NCBI RefSeq assembly: GCF_004028635.1
Contig: NZ_RQJW01000003.1
Span: 434,001-498,000, forward strand
Direction: 5' to 3'
Source of the DNA: Streptomyces cyaneus
GTDB lineage: Bacteria; Actinomycetota; Actinomycetes; Streptomycetales; Streptomycetaceae
DNA length: 64,000 bases
The notes under the pieces were generated by a model that searched no databases, was not told the origin of the DNA, and saw only the letters and a list, made by a program, of their open reading frames with translations. Numbering within the stretch: position 1 is the stretch's first letter; each line of letters begins with the position of its first letter. The position numbers and the translations under genes were made by a program. This document shows positions 43,959 through 52,869 of the stretch, piece after piece.

Positions 43959-46070
43959 GTGCCGCGTGAATGGGCGAAGGCGGTGCGTGGGATGTCTGCA
44001 GCCGAACGTCCCGTGACCGAGGGCGACGAGCCGGTGCGCGGGCCGGTAGGGCCGAGCGGGCTGCTCGACGTGCTGGGCGTGGCCTCGGTGGTGCTGGACA
44101 CCGAGGGGCGCATCGTGCTGTGGAGCCCGCAGGCGGAGGAGCTGTTCGGCTATTCGGCGCAGGAGGCGCTGGGCGAGTTCGCCGCCCGGATCATGGTCCA
44201 CGAGCAGCACCTGGATCTGGTCGTCAAACTGTTCGCCGACGTCATGGAGACCGGTGAGGGCTGGGCCGGGGCCTTCCCGATCCGGCGCAAGGACGGCACC
44301 ACACGACTGGTGGAGTTCCGCAACATGCGGCTGCTGGACGACCAGGGGGACGTCTACGCGCTGGGCCTGTGCGCCGACCGGTCGACGGTCCGCCAGGTGG
44401 AGCGGGACGTCGCGCTGTCGACCCGGACGATCGCACAGGCCCCGGTCGGCCTGGCCGTCCTCGACACCGAACTGCGGTACGTCTCGGTCAACGAGGCGCT
44501 GGCGCTGCTCAACGGCATCCCCGCCGAGGACCACATCGGCCGTACGCCGCGCGAGCTGCTGCCGGACATCGACGCCGACGCCATCGAAGGGGCACTGCGC
44601 GAGGTGCTGCGGACCGGTGATCCGCTCATCAACCAGCGCATCACGGGCCGGACCCCCGCCGACCCGAACCGCGAGCACTTCTGGTCCATCTCGCTCTACC
44701 GGCTGGAGGACACCGCCGGGACGGTGCTCGGCGTGGCCGGGATGGCCGTGGACATCACCGAGCAGCACCAGGCCGCCGTCGAGGCCGAGACGGCACGGCG
44801 GCGCCTGGCACTCATCGCCGACGCCTCCGCGCGGATCGGCACCACGCTGGAGCTGGACCGCACCGCGCGCGAGCTGGCCGACGTCGCCGTGCCGGAGCTC
44901 GCCGACGTGGCGGCCGTGGATCTGCTGGAAGCCGTGGTGGAGGGCAGACGCAGCAGCCTCGGGCCCGCGGAATCAGCGGTGATCCGCGCCCTGGCCGTCA
45001 AGGGGGAGCACGCCACGGAGGCCCTCGACGCCGCCGACCAGCCCGGCCAGGTCGCCCGCTACGGCGCCGACCGCCTCGTCACGGAGTGCGTGCGCACCGC
45101 CAACCCGGTCATGGTGGCGCGGGTCGAGGAGAAGGACCTGCCGCGCATCGCCCGCTCCCCCGAGGCCGCCGTCCAGCTGGGCCGCGCGGGCGTGCACTCC
45201 TATCTGGCGGTGCCACTGATCGCGCGCGGCGAGGTGCTCGGCGCCCTGGACCTCAAGCGCACCCGCAATCCGCTGCCGTTCAGCGAGGACGACCTGCTGC
45301 TCGCCCGTGAACTGGCGTCCCGCGCGGCGGTGCAGATCGACAACGCCCGGTGGTACCAGAACGCCCGCGACACCGCCCTCACCCTGCAGCGCAGCCTGCT
45401 GCCCAGCCATCCGCCGGTGACCGGCGGCCTGGAGGTGGCCTCCCGCTACCAGCCCGCGGGCGCCAGCGCCGAGGTCGGCGGCGACTGGTTCGACGTGATT
45501 CCGCTGGAGGGCGGCAAGACCGCGCTCGTCGTCGGCGATGTGATGGGCAGCGGCATCGACGCCGCCACGACGATGGGCCGGCTGCGCACCGCGACGCACA
45601 CACTGGCCTCCCTCGACCTCGAACCGACCCTGCTCCTGGAACACCTCGACAAGATCACCGAGGGCCTCGACCACTCGATCGCCACCTGCGTCTACGCCGT
45701 CCACGACCCACAGCTGAGGCAGTGCCGGATCGCCAACGCCGGCCATCTGCCGCCCGCCCGTGTCCGGCACGGCCACCCGCCGGAACTCCTCGAACTGCCC
45801 ACCGGAGCACCGCTGGGCGTCGGCGGCGTCGCCTTCTCGACGACGACCATCGACCTCGAACCCGGCGACCAGCTGGTCTTCTACACCGACGGCCTCGTCG
45901 AGACCCGGCAACACCCGCTCGACGAACGCCTCGACGCGCTCCTCGAGCTCCTCGACGACCCCGACCGCCCCCTGGAGGAGTGCTGCGACCTCCTCCTGCG
46001 TACCCTGCACCAGCCCGACAACTCCGACGACGTGGCACTGCTCATCGCGCGCGTGCTGCCGCCGAGTTGA
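43959..46070 (+). CDS. PAS-PAS-GAF-SpoIIE phosphatase
   Basis: A 703-residue sensor phosphatase. GTG 43959 is chosen because GGGGGAA lies 5 bases upstream; ATG 43992 and TTG 43917 are alternatives. Two PAS domains (ASVVLDTEGRIVLWSPQAEELFGYSAQEALG, and VGLAVLDTELRYVSVNEALALLNG), a GAF domain (ARIGTTLELDRTARELADVAVPEL to LASRAAVQIDNARWYQ) and a C-terminal SpoIIE/PP2C domain (LQRSLLPSHPP, GGDWFDVIPLEGGKTALVVGDVMGSGIDAAT, CRIANAGHLPP, LVFYTDGLVE, DDVALLIAR) with the metal-binding Asp residues. It would dephosphorylate an anti-sigma factor antagonist in a partner switch. No antagonist gene is adjacent. Confidence 0.93.
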   Translation: MPREWAKAVRGMSAAERPVTEGDEPVRGPVGPSGLLDVLGVASVVLDTEGRIVLWSPQAEELFGYSAQEALGEFAARIMVHEQHLDLVVKLFADVMETGEGWAGAFPIRRKDGTTRLVEFRNMRLLDDQGDVYALGLCADRSTVRQVERDVALSTRTIAQAPVGLAVLDTELRYVSVNEALALLNGIPAEDHIGRTPRELLPDIDADAIEGALREVLRTGDPLINQRITGRTPADPNREHFWSISLYRLEDTAGTVLGVAGMAVDITEQHQAAVEAETARRRLALIADASARIGTTLELDRTARELADVAVPELADVAAVDLLEAVVEGRRSSLGPAESAVIRALAVKGEHATEALDAADQPGQVARYGADRLVTECVRTANPVMVARVEEKDLPRIARSPEAAVQLGRAGVHSYLAVPLIARGEVLGALDLKRTRNPLPFSEDDLLLARELASRAAVQIDNARWYQNARDTALTLQRSLLPSHPPVTGGLEVASRYQPAGASAEVGGDWFDVIPLEGGKTALVVGDVMGSGIDAATTMGRLRTATHTLASLDLEPTLLLEHLDKITEGLDHSIATCVYAVHDPQLRQCRIANAGHLPPARVRHGHPPELLELPTGAPLGVGGVAFSTTTIDLEPGDQLVFYTDGLVETRQHPLDERLDALLELLDDPDRPLEECCDLLLRTLHQPDNSDDVALLIARVLPPS

Positions 46071-46102
46071 CGGCTACGGTGCCGCGAACTCAATTGCCAA
46101 GC

Positions 46103-46525
46103 TCAGTCCTTGGGAGTGAGCACCACATACGTGACTTGTGTCCCGTCGTCCATGACACCTCTGAACAGTTGCTCGTTCAGCAAGGGCGACGTTGTGAGTA
46201 CCGAGGCCACCACTCCGGCAACCGAAGAGAGGAAACCCAGAATCTTGGGCGCCCCGACAAGGAGCGCGTCTTCGATTTCTTTCATGGTGGCCTCGGTGAG
46301 GAGGTCATCAATGAAGTCGTTGATTTCGCTCGGCGGGTCGGGCGGGCCGTTATAGATTTCCACGTAGTAGCCGCGTTCCTGACGTGCGCTGACTATAATC
46401 CTGGCATCGTCTCGAATTGCCTTGCCTTGCGGCGCCTCTGAGGGGATCGGGATCAAGGTGTCGTCGGGTGCGGCTTCAAATCGGGTCGTGTTGTCGCTTG
46501 CCGGGTTGGGAAGTGTGTCCGCCAT
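46103..46525 (-). CDS. Low-GC orphan gene, unknown function
   Basis: A 140-residue protein whose DNA is about 55% GC against about 70% around it, a sign of transfer. The N-terminal 30 residues are polar (PNPASDNTTRFEAAPDDTLIPIPSEAPQG). A short ordered part follows (AIRDDARIIVSARQERGYYVEIYNGPPDPPSEINDFIDDLLTEATMKEIEDALLVG), then a hydrophobic stretch GFLSSVAGVVASVLTTSPLL near residues 95-115 that could be a weak membrane or amphipathic helix, and a closing strand GTQVTYVVLTPKD. No family recognised. It sits beside the odd C-terminus of the HemK-like gene. Confidence 0.6.
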   Translation of the reverse strand: MADTLPNPASDNTTRFEAAPDDTLIPIPSEAPQGKAIRDDARIIVSARQERGYYVEIYNGPPDPPSEINDFIDDLLTEATMKEIEDALLVGAPKILGFLSSVAGVVASVLTTSPLLNEQLFRGVMDDGTQVTYVVLTPKD

Positions 46526-46556
46526 GTCAAACCTTCCATTCTGGCAAATGGGCGTT

Positions 46557-47495
46557 TCAGCATTCACATTCATTGAACTCTGGCGAATCGCTGACGCTTC
46601 CAGCTTCACCCCGGCCAGGACATGCTGCAAACCCGAAACGGGTCGCCGCTGACCGGTCGGCTGGTGCAGAACAGACGGCTTGGTTGAGGCCGACCACGAC
46701 CGTCGCATACAGCTCTTCGGAGGCGAGCAGACGCGCCGACAGTCCACTGCCGATGAAGGCCTCCAGGGCCGTCGGCGCCTGGCGTTCACTCGTCTCGACC
46801 AGCACACAACCGCCGGGGGCCAGCCACCGGGGCGCCTCGGCGGCGACGCGGCGCAGGACGTCCAGCCCGTCCGGACCACCGTCCAGCGCGACAAGCGGCT
46901 CGTGGTCGCGCGCCTCCGCGGGCAGGAGGCCGACTTCGTCGGTGGGTACGTACGGCACGTTCGCCGCGAGGATGCCGACGCGGCCGCGCAAGCTGTCGGG
47001 CAGCGCCTCGAAGAGGTCTCCCGCGTGCACCTGACCGTCGAAGGCGGCCACGTTACGGCGGGCGCAGCGCACCGCCGCCGGGTCGATGTCGGCGGCGTGC
47101 AGCTCGACCTTGCCGAGCGCGACGGCCAGTGCCGCACCGACCGCGCCCGAGCCGCAGCACAGGTCCACGACGACGGACGCGTCGGGGGCATGGGCGAGGG
47201 CCTGTTCGACCAGGAACTCGGTACGGCGGCGGGGCACGAAGACGCCGGGTTCGACGGCGACGCGCAGGCCGTGGAACTCGGCCCAGCCGAGGACGAGTTC
47301 GAGGGGCAGGCCGCTGACGCGACGGTCCACCATGGCGGCCAGCTCGTCCGGGGTGCGGGCGGCGGCCAGGATCAACCGGGCCTCGTCCTCGGCGAAGACA
47401 CACCCGGCGGCACGGAGTGCGGTCACGACGACATCACGCGAGAGCGGGGAACGGGACGAGGAGGACGAGGGTGACGAAGAGGAGAGAGAGGGCAT
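46557..47495 (-). CDS. HemK/PrmC-like methyltransferase with atypical tail
   Basis: A 312-residue SAM-dependent methyltransferase of the N5-glutamine type. The SAM site VVDLCCGSGAVGAALAVALG is at residues 109-128, followed by LHAADIDPAAVRCARRNVA. The substrate motif is NVPYVP instead of the usual NPPY, so the target may not be a release factor Gln. The N-terminus is a Ser-rich run; a GTG 69 bases in is an alternative start. The body ends as expected at SARLLASEELYATVVVG, after which 43 residues of unrelated, polar sequence follow. That tail is encoded by lower-GC DNA continuous with the orphan gene, so the original C-terminus may have been replaced. Confidence 0.85.
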   Translation of the reverse strand: MPSLSSSSPSSSSSRSPLSRDVVVTALRAAGCVFAEDEARLILAAARTPDELAAMVDRRVSGLPLELVLGWAEFHGLRVAVEPGVFVPRRRTEFLVEQALAHAPDASVVVDLCCGSGAVGAALAVALGKVELHAADIDPAAVRCARRNVAAFDGQVHAGDLFEALPDSLRGRVGILAANVPYVPTDEVGLLPAEARDHEPLVALDGGPDGLDVLRRVAAEAPRWLAPGGCVLVETSERQAPTALEAFIGSGLSARLLASEELYATVVVGLNQAVCSAPADRSAATRFGFAACPGRGEAGSVSDSPEFNECEC

Positions 47496-47788
47496 GGAAG
47501 CCGAGAACCTTTCGGAAGCCGAAGGGTGCTCTCGCGGTCGCCTACTGGCGGTGATCCGCGTCGATCCGAGGTGAGAGCACCCGACCTGACACAGCGGTAA
47601 TGGGTCTCACCTCCTGGGCTCCGCACGACCGGGACCGTCCCGACCGAACGGCAACCCTACCCCAACGATCACGGAAGCTCCCGCGCATCGACGACGGCCA
47701 GCCAGGGCCTATACGGTTGAATGACAAACGTACTGATCACGCTCGACCCGCGGGCCGTCGCCCACGGCGGCCTGGAGGCCCCACCCGT
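47496..47788. other. Structured intergenic leader region
   Basis: 293 bases without a supported gene, between the HemK-like and molybdoenzyme starts. GGGTGCTCTC at 47524-47533 pairs perfectly with GAGAGCACCC at 47573-47582. On the minus strand this forms a 10-bp stem 28 bases before the HemK-like start, followed by a small GGCTTCCGAAAGGTTCTCGG element. It does not match a riboswitch class I know. Confidence 0.55.
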
Positions 47789-48386
<598 letters not shown>

Positions 48387-48394
<8 letters not shown>

Positions 48395-49172
48395 GGTGAC
48401 TGTGACTGAGACGACGGTGACTGAGACGTTCACTCCCCCGACCCGTTTCGCCGTGCCCGGGCGGATCGCCGTCAGCAACCGGGCCGCCGCGGTGTGGCAG
48501 ACGGCCACGATCACCGAGATCCGCCGCGAGACCCCGCACGCCGCCACCTTCCGTCTCGCGGTGCCCGCCTGGGCGGGCCACCTGCCCGGCCAGCACCTGA
48601 TGCTGCGGTTGACCGCCGAGGACGGCTATGTGGCCCAGCGCCACTACTCGATCGCGTCCGCGCCGGACGACGCCGGGCACATCGAGCTGACCCTGGACCA
48701 TGTCGAGGGCGGTGAGGTGTCCGGCTGGTTCCACACGCTCGCCGAGCCCGGTGACACGGTCGAGGTGCGCGGCCCGCTCAGCGGGTTCTTCGCCTGGCCC
48801 GGGGACCGGCCCGCGCTGCTGGTAGGCGCCGGCTCCGGCGTCGTACCGCTGATGTCGATGCTGCGACACCACAGGGCGCAGGGCCTGGAGGTGCCGCTGC
48901 GGCTGCTGGTGTCGGCGCGCAGCCCCGAGGAGCTGATCTACGCGCGGGAGTACGGCGCGGAGACGACGGCCGTGTTCACGCGGAGCGCGCCGGAGGGTGT
49001 GCGAGTGGGACGTATGGCCGCCACACATGTGGCGCCACTCCTGGCCGAGCAACCTCCTGGTGGGTGGGAGGCCTATGTGTGCGGCTCCAATGGATTCGCC
49101 GAGCATGCCTCCCGGCTGCTCGTCGCGGCAGGTCAGCCCGTGCACCGCATCCGGATCGAACGCTTCGGCTGA
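48387..49172 (+). CDS. FAD-binding ferredoxin-NADP reductase-like partner of the molybdoenzyme
   Basis: A 261-residue flavoprotein; the GTG at 48387 overlaps the previous stop by 8 bases, a GTG at 48396 is also possible. The FAD site is RHYSIAS (the RxYS motif, near residue 90), and the NAD(P) site begins at PALLVGAGSGVVPLMSMLRHH and continues in RLLVSARSPEELIY and YVCGSNGFAEHASRLL. It has no 2Fe-2S domain at the end. Coupled translation with the molybdoenzyme gene implies a two-protein electron chain, either taking electrons from NAD(P)H to the Mo centre or the reverse. The first 25 residues are an extra Thr/Glu-rich extension. Confidence 0.9.
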
Positions 49173-49249
49173 CCGGTGGTCCGGCGCCTGCCCCAGGGCC
49201 GGCTGGGATCGTCAGGAACGATGTCCGGTGTACGGGGTACCTGGACGCC

Positions 49250-49834
49250 ATGCGATACCGGGTGCGTGGCCGGCGCCTGCGGCACAGTCCGCTGCGGCGC
49301 CGGTCGGATGTCGTCGAGGCGTGGACGTTACTGACCGTGGCGGTTCTGCTGCTCGTCGTCGCTCCCCTGGTCGGGGTGCTCACGGCCTGGTGGGCCCATG
49401 ACGACGCCCGGGCCACCGCCCGGGAACAGCGTGCCGATCGCCGTCAGATCCGGGCCGAGGTCGTCGGCAGGACCTCCGACGCGCTGCCCATGACACAGGG
49501 CGGACGGCAGCCGTCCGCGAGGACGACGGTCCGCTGGACGGAGCCGGAGGGCGGTCCGCGTACGGCCTCGGCGCGCGTCCCGGCGGGCACACGGAACGGC
49601 GACACGGTCGACGTATGGCTGGATTCCCGGGGCCGGACGGTGGCCGCGCCCGCGGACAGCACAGCGGTCTGGCAGCACACCGTCGCCATCGGCGTCTGCG
49701 CGACCGGCGGTGCGGTCGCCGTGATCCTCCTCGGCCACGCGGTCGTACGCCATGCCGCGATGCGTCGTCGCCTGGCCGAATGGGATCAGGAGTGGGCCCG
49801 GACGGAGCCGGAGTGGACGGGCCGCCGGGCATGA
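49250..49834 (+). CDS. Rv1733c-like membrane protein
   Basis: A 194-residue protein with two membrane helices: VEAWTLLTVAVLLLVVAPLVGVLTAWWAH near residue 22 and VAIGVCATGGAVAVILLGHAVV near 145. The loop of about 95 residues between them, outside the cell, has a small beta domain with TTVRWTEPEGGPRTASARVPAGTRNGDTVDVWLDSRGRTVAAP. A basic start (RYRVRGRRLRHSPLRRR) sets the topology. This matches actinobacterial proteins related to M. tuberculosis Rv1733c. The role is not known; it stands alone. Confidence 0.8.
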   Translation: MRYRVRGRRLRHSPLRRRSDVVEAWTLLTVAVLLLVVAPLVGVLTAWWAHDDARATAREQRADRRQIRAEVVGRTSDALPMTQGGRQPSARTTVRWTEPEGGPRTASARVPAGTRNGDTVDVWLDSRGRTVAAPADSTAVWQHTVAIGVCATGGAVAVILLGHAVVRHAAMRRRLAEWDQEWARTEPEWTGRRA

Positions 49835-49885
49835 CCGGTGACGTCCCGACGGCCAGTCTCTTGGGCGCGCTTCGTGCGGCCGACG

Positions 49886-51274
49886 CTACTCGCCCTGCTG
49901 CATCCGGCGTGCGATCCGGTTGTGCGCCCGCAGGGCGTCCGCCAGCCCGGCCAGCCCGGCCTGCCGGGGCTCGCCGCGGTCGACCAGGATCCGGCCGGCG
50001 ACCACCGTGGTCCAGGCCCGGGCCGGCCCGCAGCGCAGCCAGGCCTCCACGGGGTCGCTGAGTGCGCCGGCGAGGGAGACCGCGTGCAGGTCCCACACGA
50101 CCAGGTCGGCGCAGGCACCGGGCCGCAGATGGCCCAGTTCGTCGTCCCGGCCCAGACAGCGCGCCGAGCCGCGGGTGGCGATGTCGAGGGCGTCGCGGGC
50201 GGTCATCGCGCCGGGTCCGCCGCGATAGCGGCCCAGCAGCAGGGCCGCCCGGGTCTCCATCCAGAGGGAGGCGTGGTCCGTGGAGGCGGAGCCGTCGCAG
50301 CCGATGCCGACGGGCAGGCCCAGTTCGCGCATCTCCTTCACGCGCGCGGTGCCGCCGCCGATGAGCATGTTGGAGCTGGGGCAGTGCGCCACGCCGACGC
50401 CCGCGTCCGCGAGGCGGCGCAGTTCGTCGTCGTTCGGGTAGATGCAGTGCGCGACCCAGCTGCGGTCGCTCATCCATCCCGTCTCCTCGAAGTACTCGAC
50501 GGGACGGCAGCCGTACGTCTGAAGGCAGTACGTGTCCTCGTCGTGGTCCTCGGCGAGGTGCGTGTGCAGCCGTACGTCGTAGCGCTCGGCGAGTTCGGCG
50601 GTCGCGGTCATCAGCGACTTGGTGACCGAGAACGGCGAGCAGGGCGCGAGCGCGACCCGCACCAGCGCGCCCGGTTCGGGGTCGTGGTAGGTCCTGATGA
50701 GGCGCTCGCTGTCGGCCAGCACCTCGTTCTCGGTCTGGGTGACGCTCCTCGGCGGCAGTCCCCCGTCCTCGACGGAGCGGGTCATCGAGCCCCGGGTGGC
50801 GTGGAAGCGGAAGCCGATGTCGCGGGCGGCGCGGATCTCGGCGTCGACGAGGTGCGGGCGGGGATGGACGTACAGGTGGTCGGACGACATGGTGCAGCCA
50901 CCCATGAGCAGTTCGGCCATACCGACGTACGCCGACACGTACGCGGCCTCCTCGTCGAGGCCCGCCCAGAGCGGGTAGAGGGTGGTCAGCCAGTCGAACA
51001 GCGAGCCGTTGACGGCGGGCGCGTAGGAGCGGGTGAGGTTCTGGTAGATGTGATGGTGCGTGTTGACCAGGCCCGGGGTGACGAGCCGTCCGGCCGCCGA
51101 GACGGTCGTGCGGGCCTCGGGCTCGCTGCCGGCGGTACCGACGGCGGTGACCCGACCACCGGTGACGGCCAGCCAGCCGCCCGGGATCTCCCGCTCCCCG
51201 TCCACGACCAGCAGTTCGGCGTCCCTGACCAGCAGGTCCGCAGTCTGCACCGGAGCATCGACGGCAGACGTCAT
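49886..51274 (-). CDS. 8-oxoguanine deaminase (amidohydrolase)
   Basis: A 462-residue amidohydrolase; the ATG at 51274 (MTSAVDAPVQTADLLVRDAELL) is preferred over an upstream one. The metal-binding parts are NTHHHIYQNLTRSYAPAVNGSLFDWLTTLYPLWAGLDEE, LHTHLAEDHDEDTYCLQTYGCRPVEYFEETGW, VAHCIYPNDDE and VGIGCDGSASTDHASLWMETRAALLL. These long matches fit the atrazine chlorohydrolase-like branch whose bacterial members are 8-oxoguanine deaminases, making urate from oxidised guanine. No signal peptide. Its promoter region faces the CE7 esterase gene. Confidence 0.9.
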   Translation of the reverse strand: MTSAVDAPVQTADLLVRDAELLVVDGEREIPGGWLAVTGGRVTAVGTAGSEPEARTTVSAAGRLVTPGLVNTHHHIYQNLTRSYAPAVNGSLFDWLTTLYPLWAGLDEEAAYVSAYVGMAELLMGGCTMSSDHLYVHPRPHLVDAEIRAARDIGFRFHATRGSMTRSVEDGGLPPRSVTQTENEVLADSERLIRTYHDPEPGALVRVALAPCSPFSVTKSLMTATAELAERYDVRLHTHLAEDHDEDTYCLQTYGCRPVEYFEETGWMSDRSWVAHCIYPNDDELRRLADAGVGVAHCPSSNMLIGGGTARVKEMRELGLPVGIGCDGSASTDHASLWMETRAALLLGRYRGGPGAMTARDALDIATRGSARCLGRDDELGHLRPGACADLVVWDLHAVSLAGALSDPVEAWLRCGPARAWTTVVAGRILVDRGEPRQAGLAGLADALRAHNRIARRMQQGE

Positions 51275-51377
51275 GGCGCCATCGTAGGCGCTCGGCACCG
51301 GAAAGTTCTGGCGAGTCCTCCGATCACCCACGTACGGTGTGATCATCCGCACTCACTCTTCGCAAAGGCGGTCCTCC

Positions 51378-52346
51378 ATGGCCCTGTTCGACCTTCCGCT
51401 CGACGAACTGCGCGACTACCGCAGCAAGTCCGTCGAACCCGAGGACTTCGACGCGTTCTGGTCCAAGACCCTCGATGAGGCCCGCGAGCATCCGCTGGAC
51501 GCCCGCTTCGAGCCGGTCGACACAGGGCTTTCCACGGTGCAGGTGTACGACGTGACGTTCGCCGGGTTCGGCGGTCACCCGGTGAAGGGCTGGCTGCGGC
51601 TGCCCGCCGGGGCCGCCGAGCCGCTGCCGCTGGTCGTGGAGTTCATCGGCTACGGCGGTGGGCGCGGCCTGCCGCACGAGAATCTGCTGTGGGCGTCCAC
51701 GGGGCGGGCGCACTTCATGATGGACACGCGCGGTCAGGGCAGCGCGTGGGGCGCCGGTGGCGGGACGCCGGACCCGGTGGGAGCCGCGCCGGCCTACCCC
51801 GGTTTCATGACCCGCGGCATCGACGCGCCCGAGAACTACTACTACCGCCGGGTGTTCACGGACGCGGTGCGTGCCGTCGAGGCCGCCCGCTCGCACCCCC
51901 TGACCGACGCCTCGCGCACGATCGCGATCGGTGCGAGCCAGGGCGGCGGCATCACGATCGCGGTCGGTGGCCTGGTGCCGGACCTGACGGCGATCGCGCC
52001 GGACGTGCCGTTCCTGTGCGACTACCCGCGCGCGGCGACCCTCACGGACCGCCACCCGTACCGCGAGATCGGCCTCTACCTCAAGACGCACCGAGGCCGT
52101 ACCGACGACGTCCTGCGCACCCTGTCCTACTTCGACGGTGTCCACTTCGCGGCCCGCGGCCGGTCGCCCGCCCTCTTCTCGGCGGCCCTGGAGGACCAGA
52201 CCTGCCCGCCCTCCACCGTGTTCGCGGCCTACAACGCCTGGGAGCACGACGAGAAGGCGATCGAGGTGTACGACTTCAACGACCACGAGGGCGGCGGCCC
52301 GTTCCACGAGGCGGCCAAGCTGGACTGGCTGCGCTCACACGCCTGA
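51378..52346 (+). CDS. Acetylxylan/cephalosporin C deacetylase-type esterase (CE7)
   Basis: A 322-residue CE7 carbohydrate esterase with the alpha/beta hydrolase fold. The nucleophile is Ser187 in GASQGGG; the oxyanion part is EFIGYGGGRG, and the CE7 mark is DTRGQGS. The acid and base are carried by FSAALEDQTCPPSTVFAAYN and FNDHEGGG. No signal peptide, so it would remove acetyl groups from imported xylo-oligosaccharides or other acetylated compounds. ATG 51378 is chosen because family members start right before LFDLPLDELRDYR. Divergent from the deaminase. Confidence 0.93.
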   Translation: MALFDLPLDELRDYRSKSVEPEDFDAFWSKTLDEAREHPLDARFEPVDTGLSTVQVYDVTFAGFGGHPVKGWLRLPAGAAEPLPLVVEFIGYGGGRGLPHENLLWASTGRAHFMMDTRGQGSAWGAGGGTPDPVGAAPAYPGFMTRGIDAPENYYYRRVFTDAVRAVEAARSHPLTDASRTIAIGASQGGGITIAVGGLVPDLTAIAPDVPFLCDYPRAATLTDRHPYREIGLYLKTHRGRTDDVLRTLSYFDGVHFAARGRSPALFSAALEDQTCPPSTVFAAYNAWEHDEKAIEVYDFNDHEGGGPFHEAAKLDWLRSHA

Positions 52347-52356
52347 GCGGCCGCGC

Positions 52357-52761
52357 ATGCAGACGCATGAGGCCGCGGAGCGGTTCGTCCGGGTCTGGCA
52401 GCGGGCGTGGGCCGAGCATGACGTGGAGGCGCTGCTGGAGTTGTACGCCGAGGGCTGCGTCCACCGCTCGATGCCGTTCCGCGCGCCGCACCGGGGGCGC
52501 GCGGAACTCGCCGCCTATCTGCGCTGGTCGTTCGCCGGCGAGCGGGTGACCGACGTGCGCTTCTCCGCGCCGCTCGTCGGCGCGGACGGCGTGGCCGCGG
52601 CCGAGTTCCGGGTCCTCGCCGAGGAGGACGGCGTGCCGTCGACGCTGGCCGGCTGCGTCTTCGTGCGTTTCGACGCGGCGGGGCTGGCCGTCGAGACCCG
52701 CGACTACTGGCACACGGTCGAGGGTCACCGGGAGCCGGAAGGCACGCGGTTCTTCGTGTGA
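52357..52761 (+). CDS. SnoaL-like/NTF2-fold protein
   Basis: A 134-residue protein of the NTF2-like fold: AERFVRVWQRAWAEHDVEALLELYAEGCVHRSMPFRAPHRGRAELAAYLRWSF, then the strands VAAAEFRVLAEEDG and GLAVETRDYWHTVEGHREP. Members bind small ligands or act as isomerases/cyclases; no specific substrate is indicated. It starts 10 bases after the CE7 esterase stop and is probably co-transcribed. Confidence 0.82.
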   Translation: MQTHEAAERFVRVWQRAWAEHDVEALLELYAEGCVHRSMPFRAPHRGRAELAAYLRWSFAGERVTDVRFSAPLVGADGVAAAEFRVLAEEDGVPSTLAGCVFVRFDAAGLAVETRDYWHTVEGHREPEGTRFFV

Positions 52762-52869
52762 GTTCGGCGTGTTCGGCTCCTTCCACCCAGTCCGACCAGT
52801 CGGTACGTTCAGGGAGCCCGAGTCGCACTGTCGCGGCCCGGGTTTCCGGCGGACGACCAGGGGTGGGGA

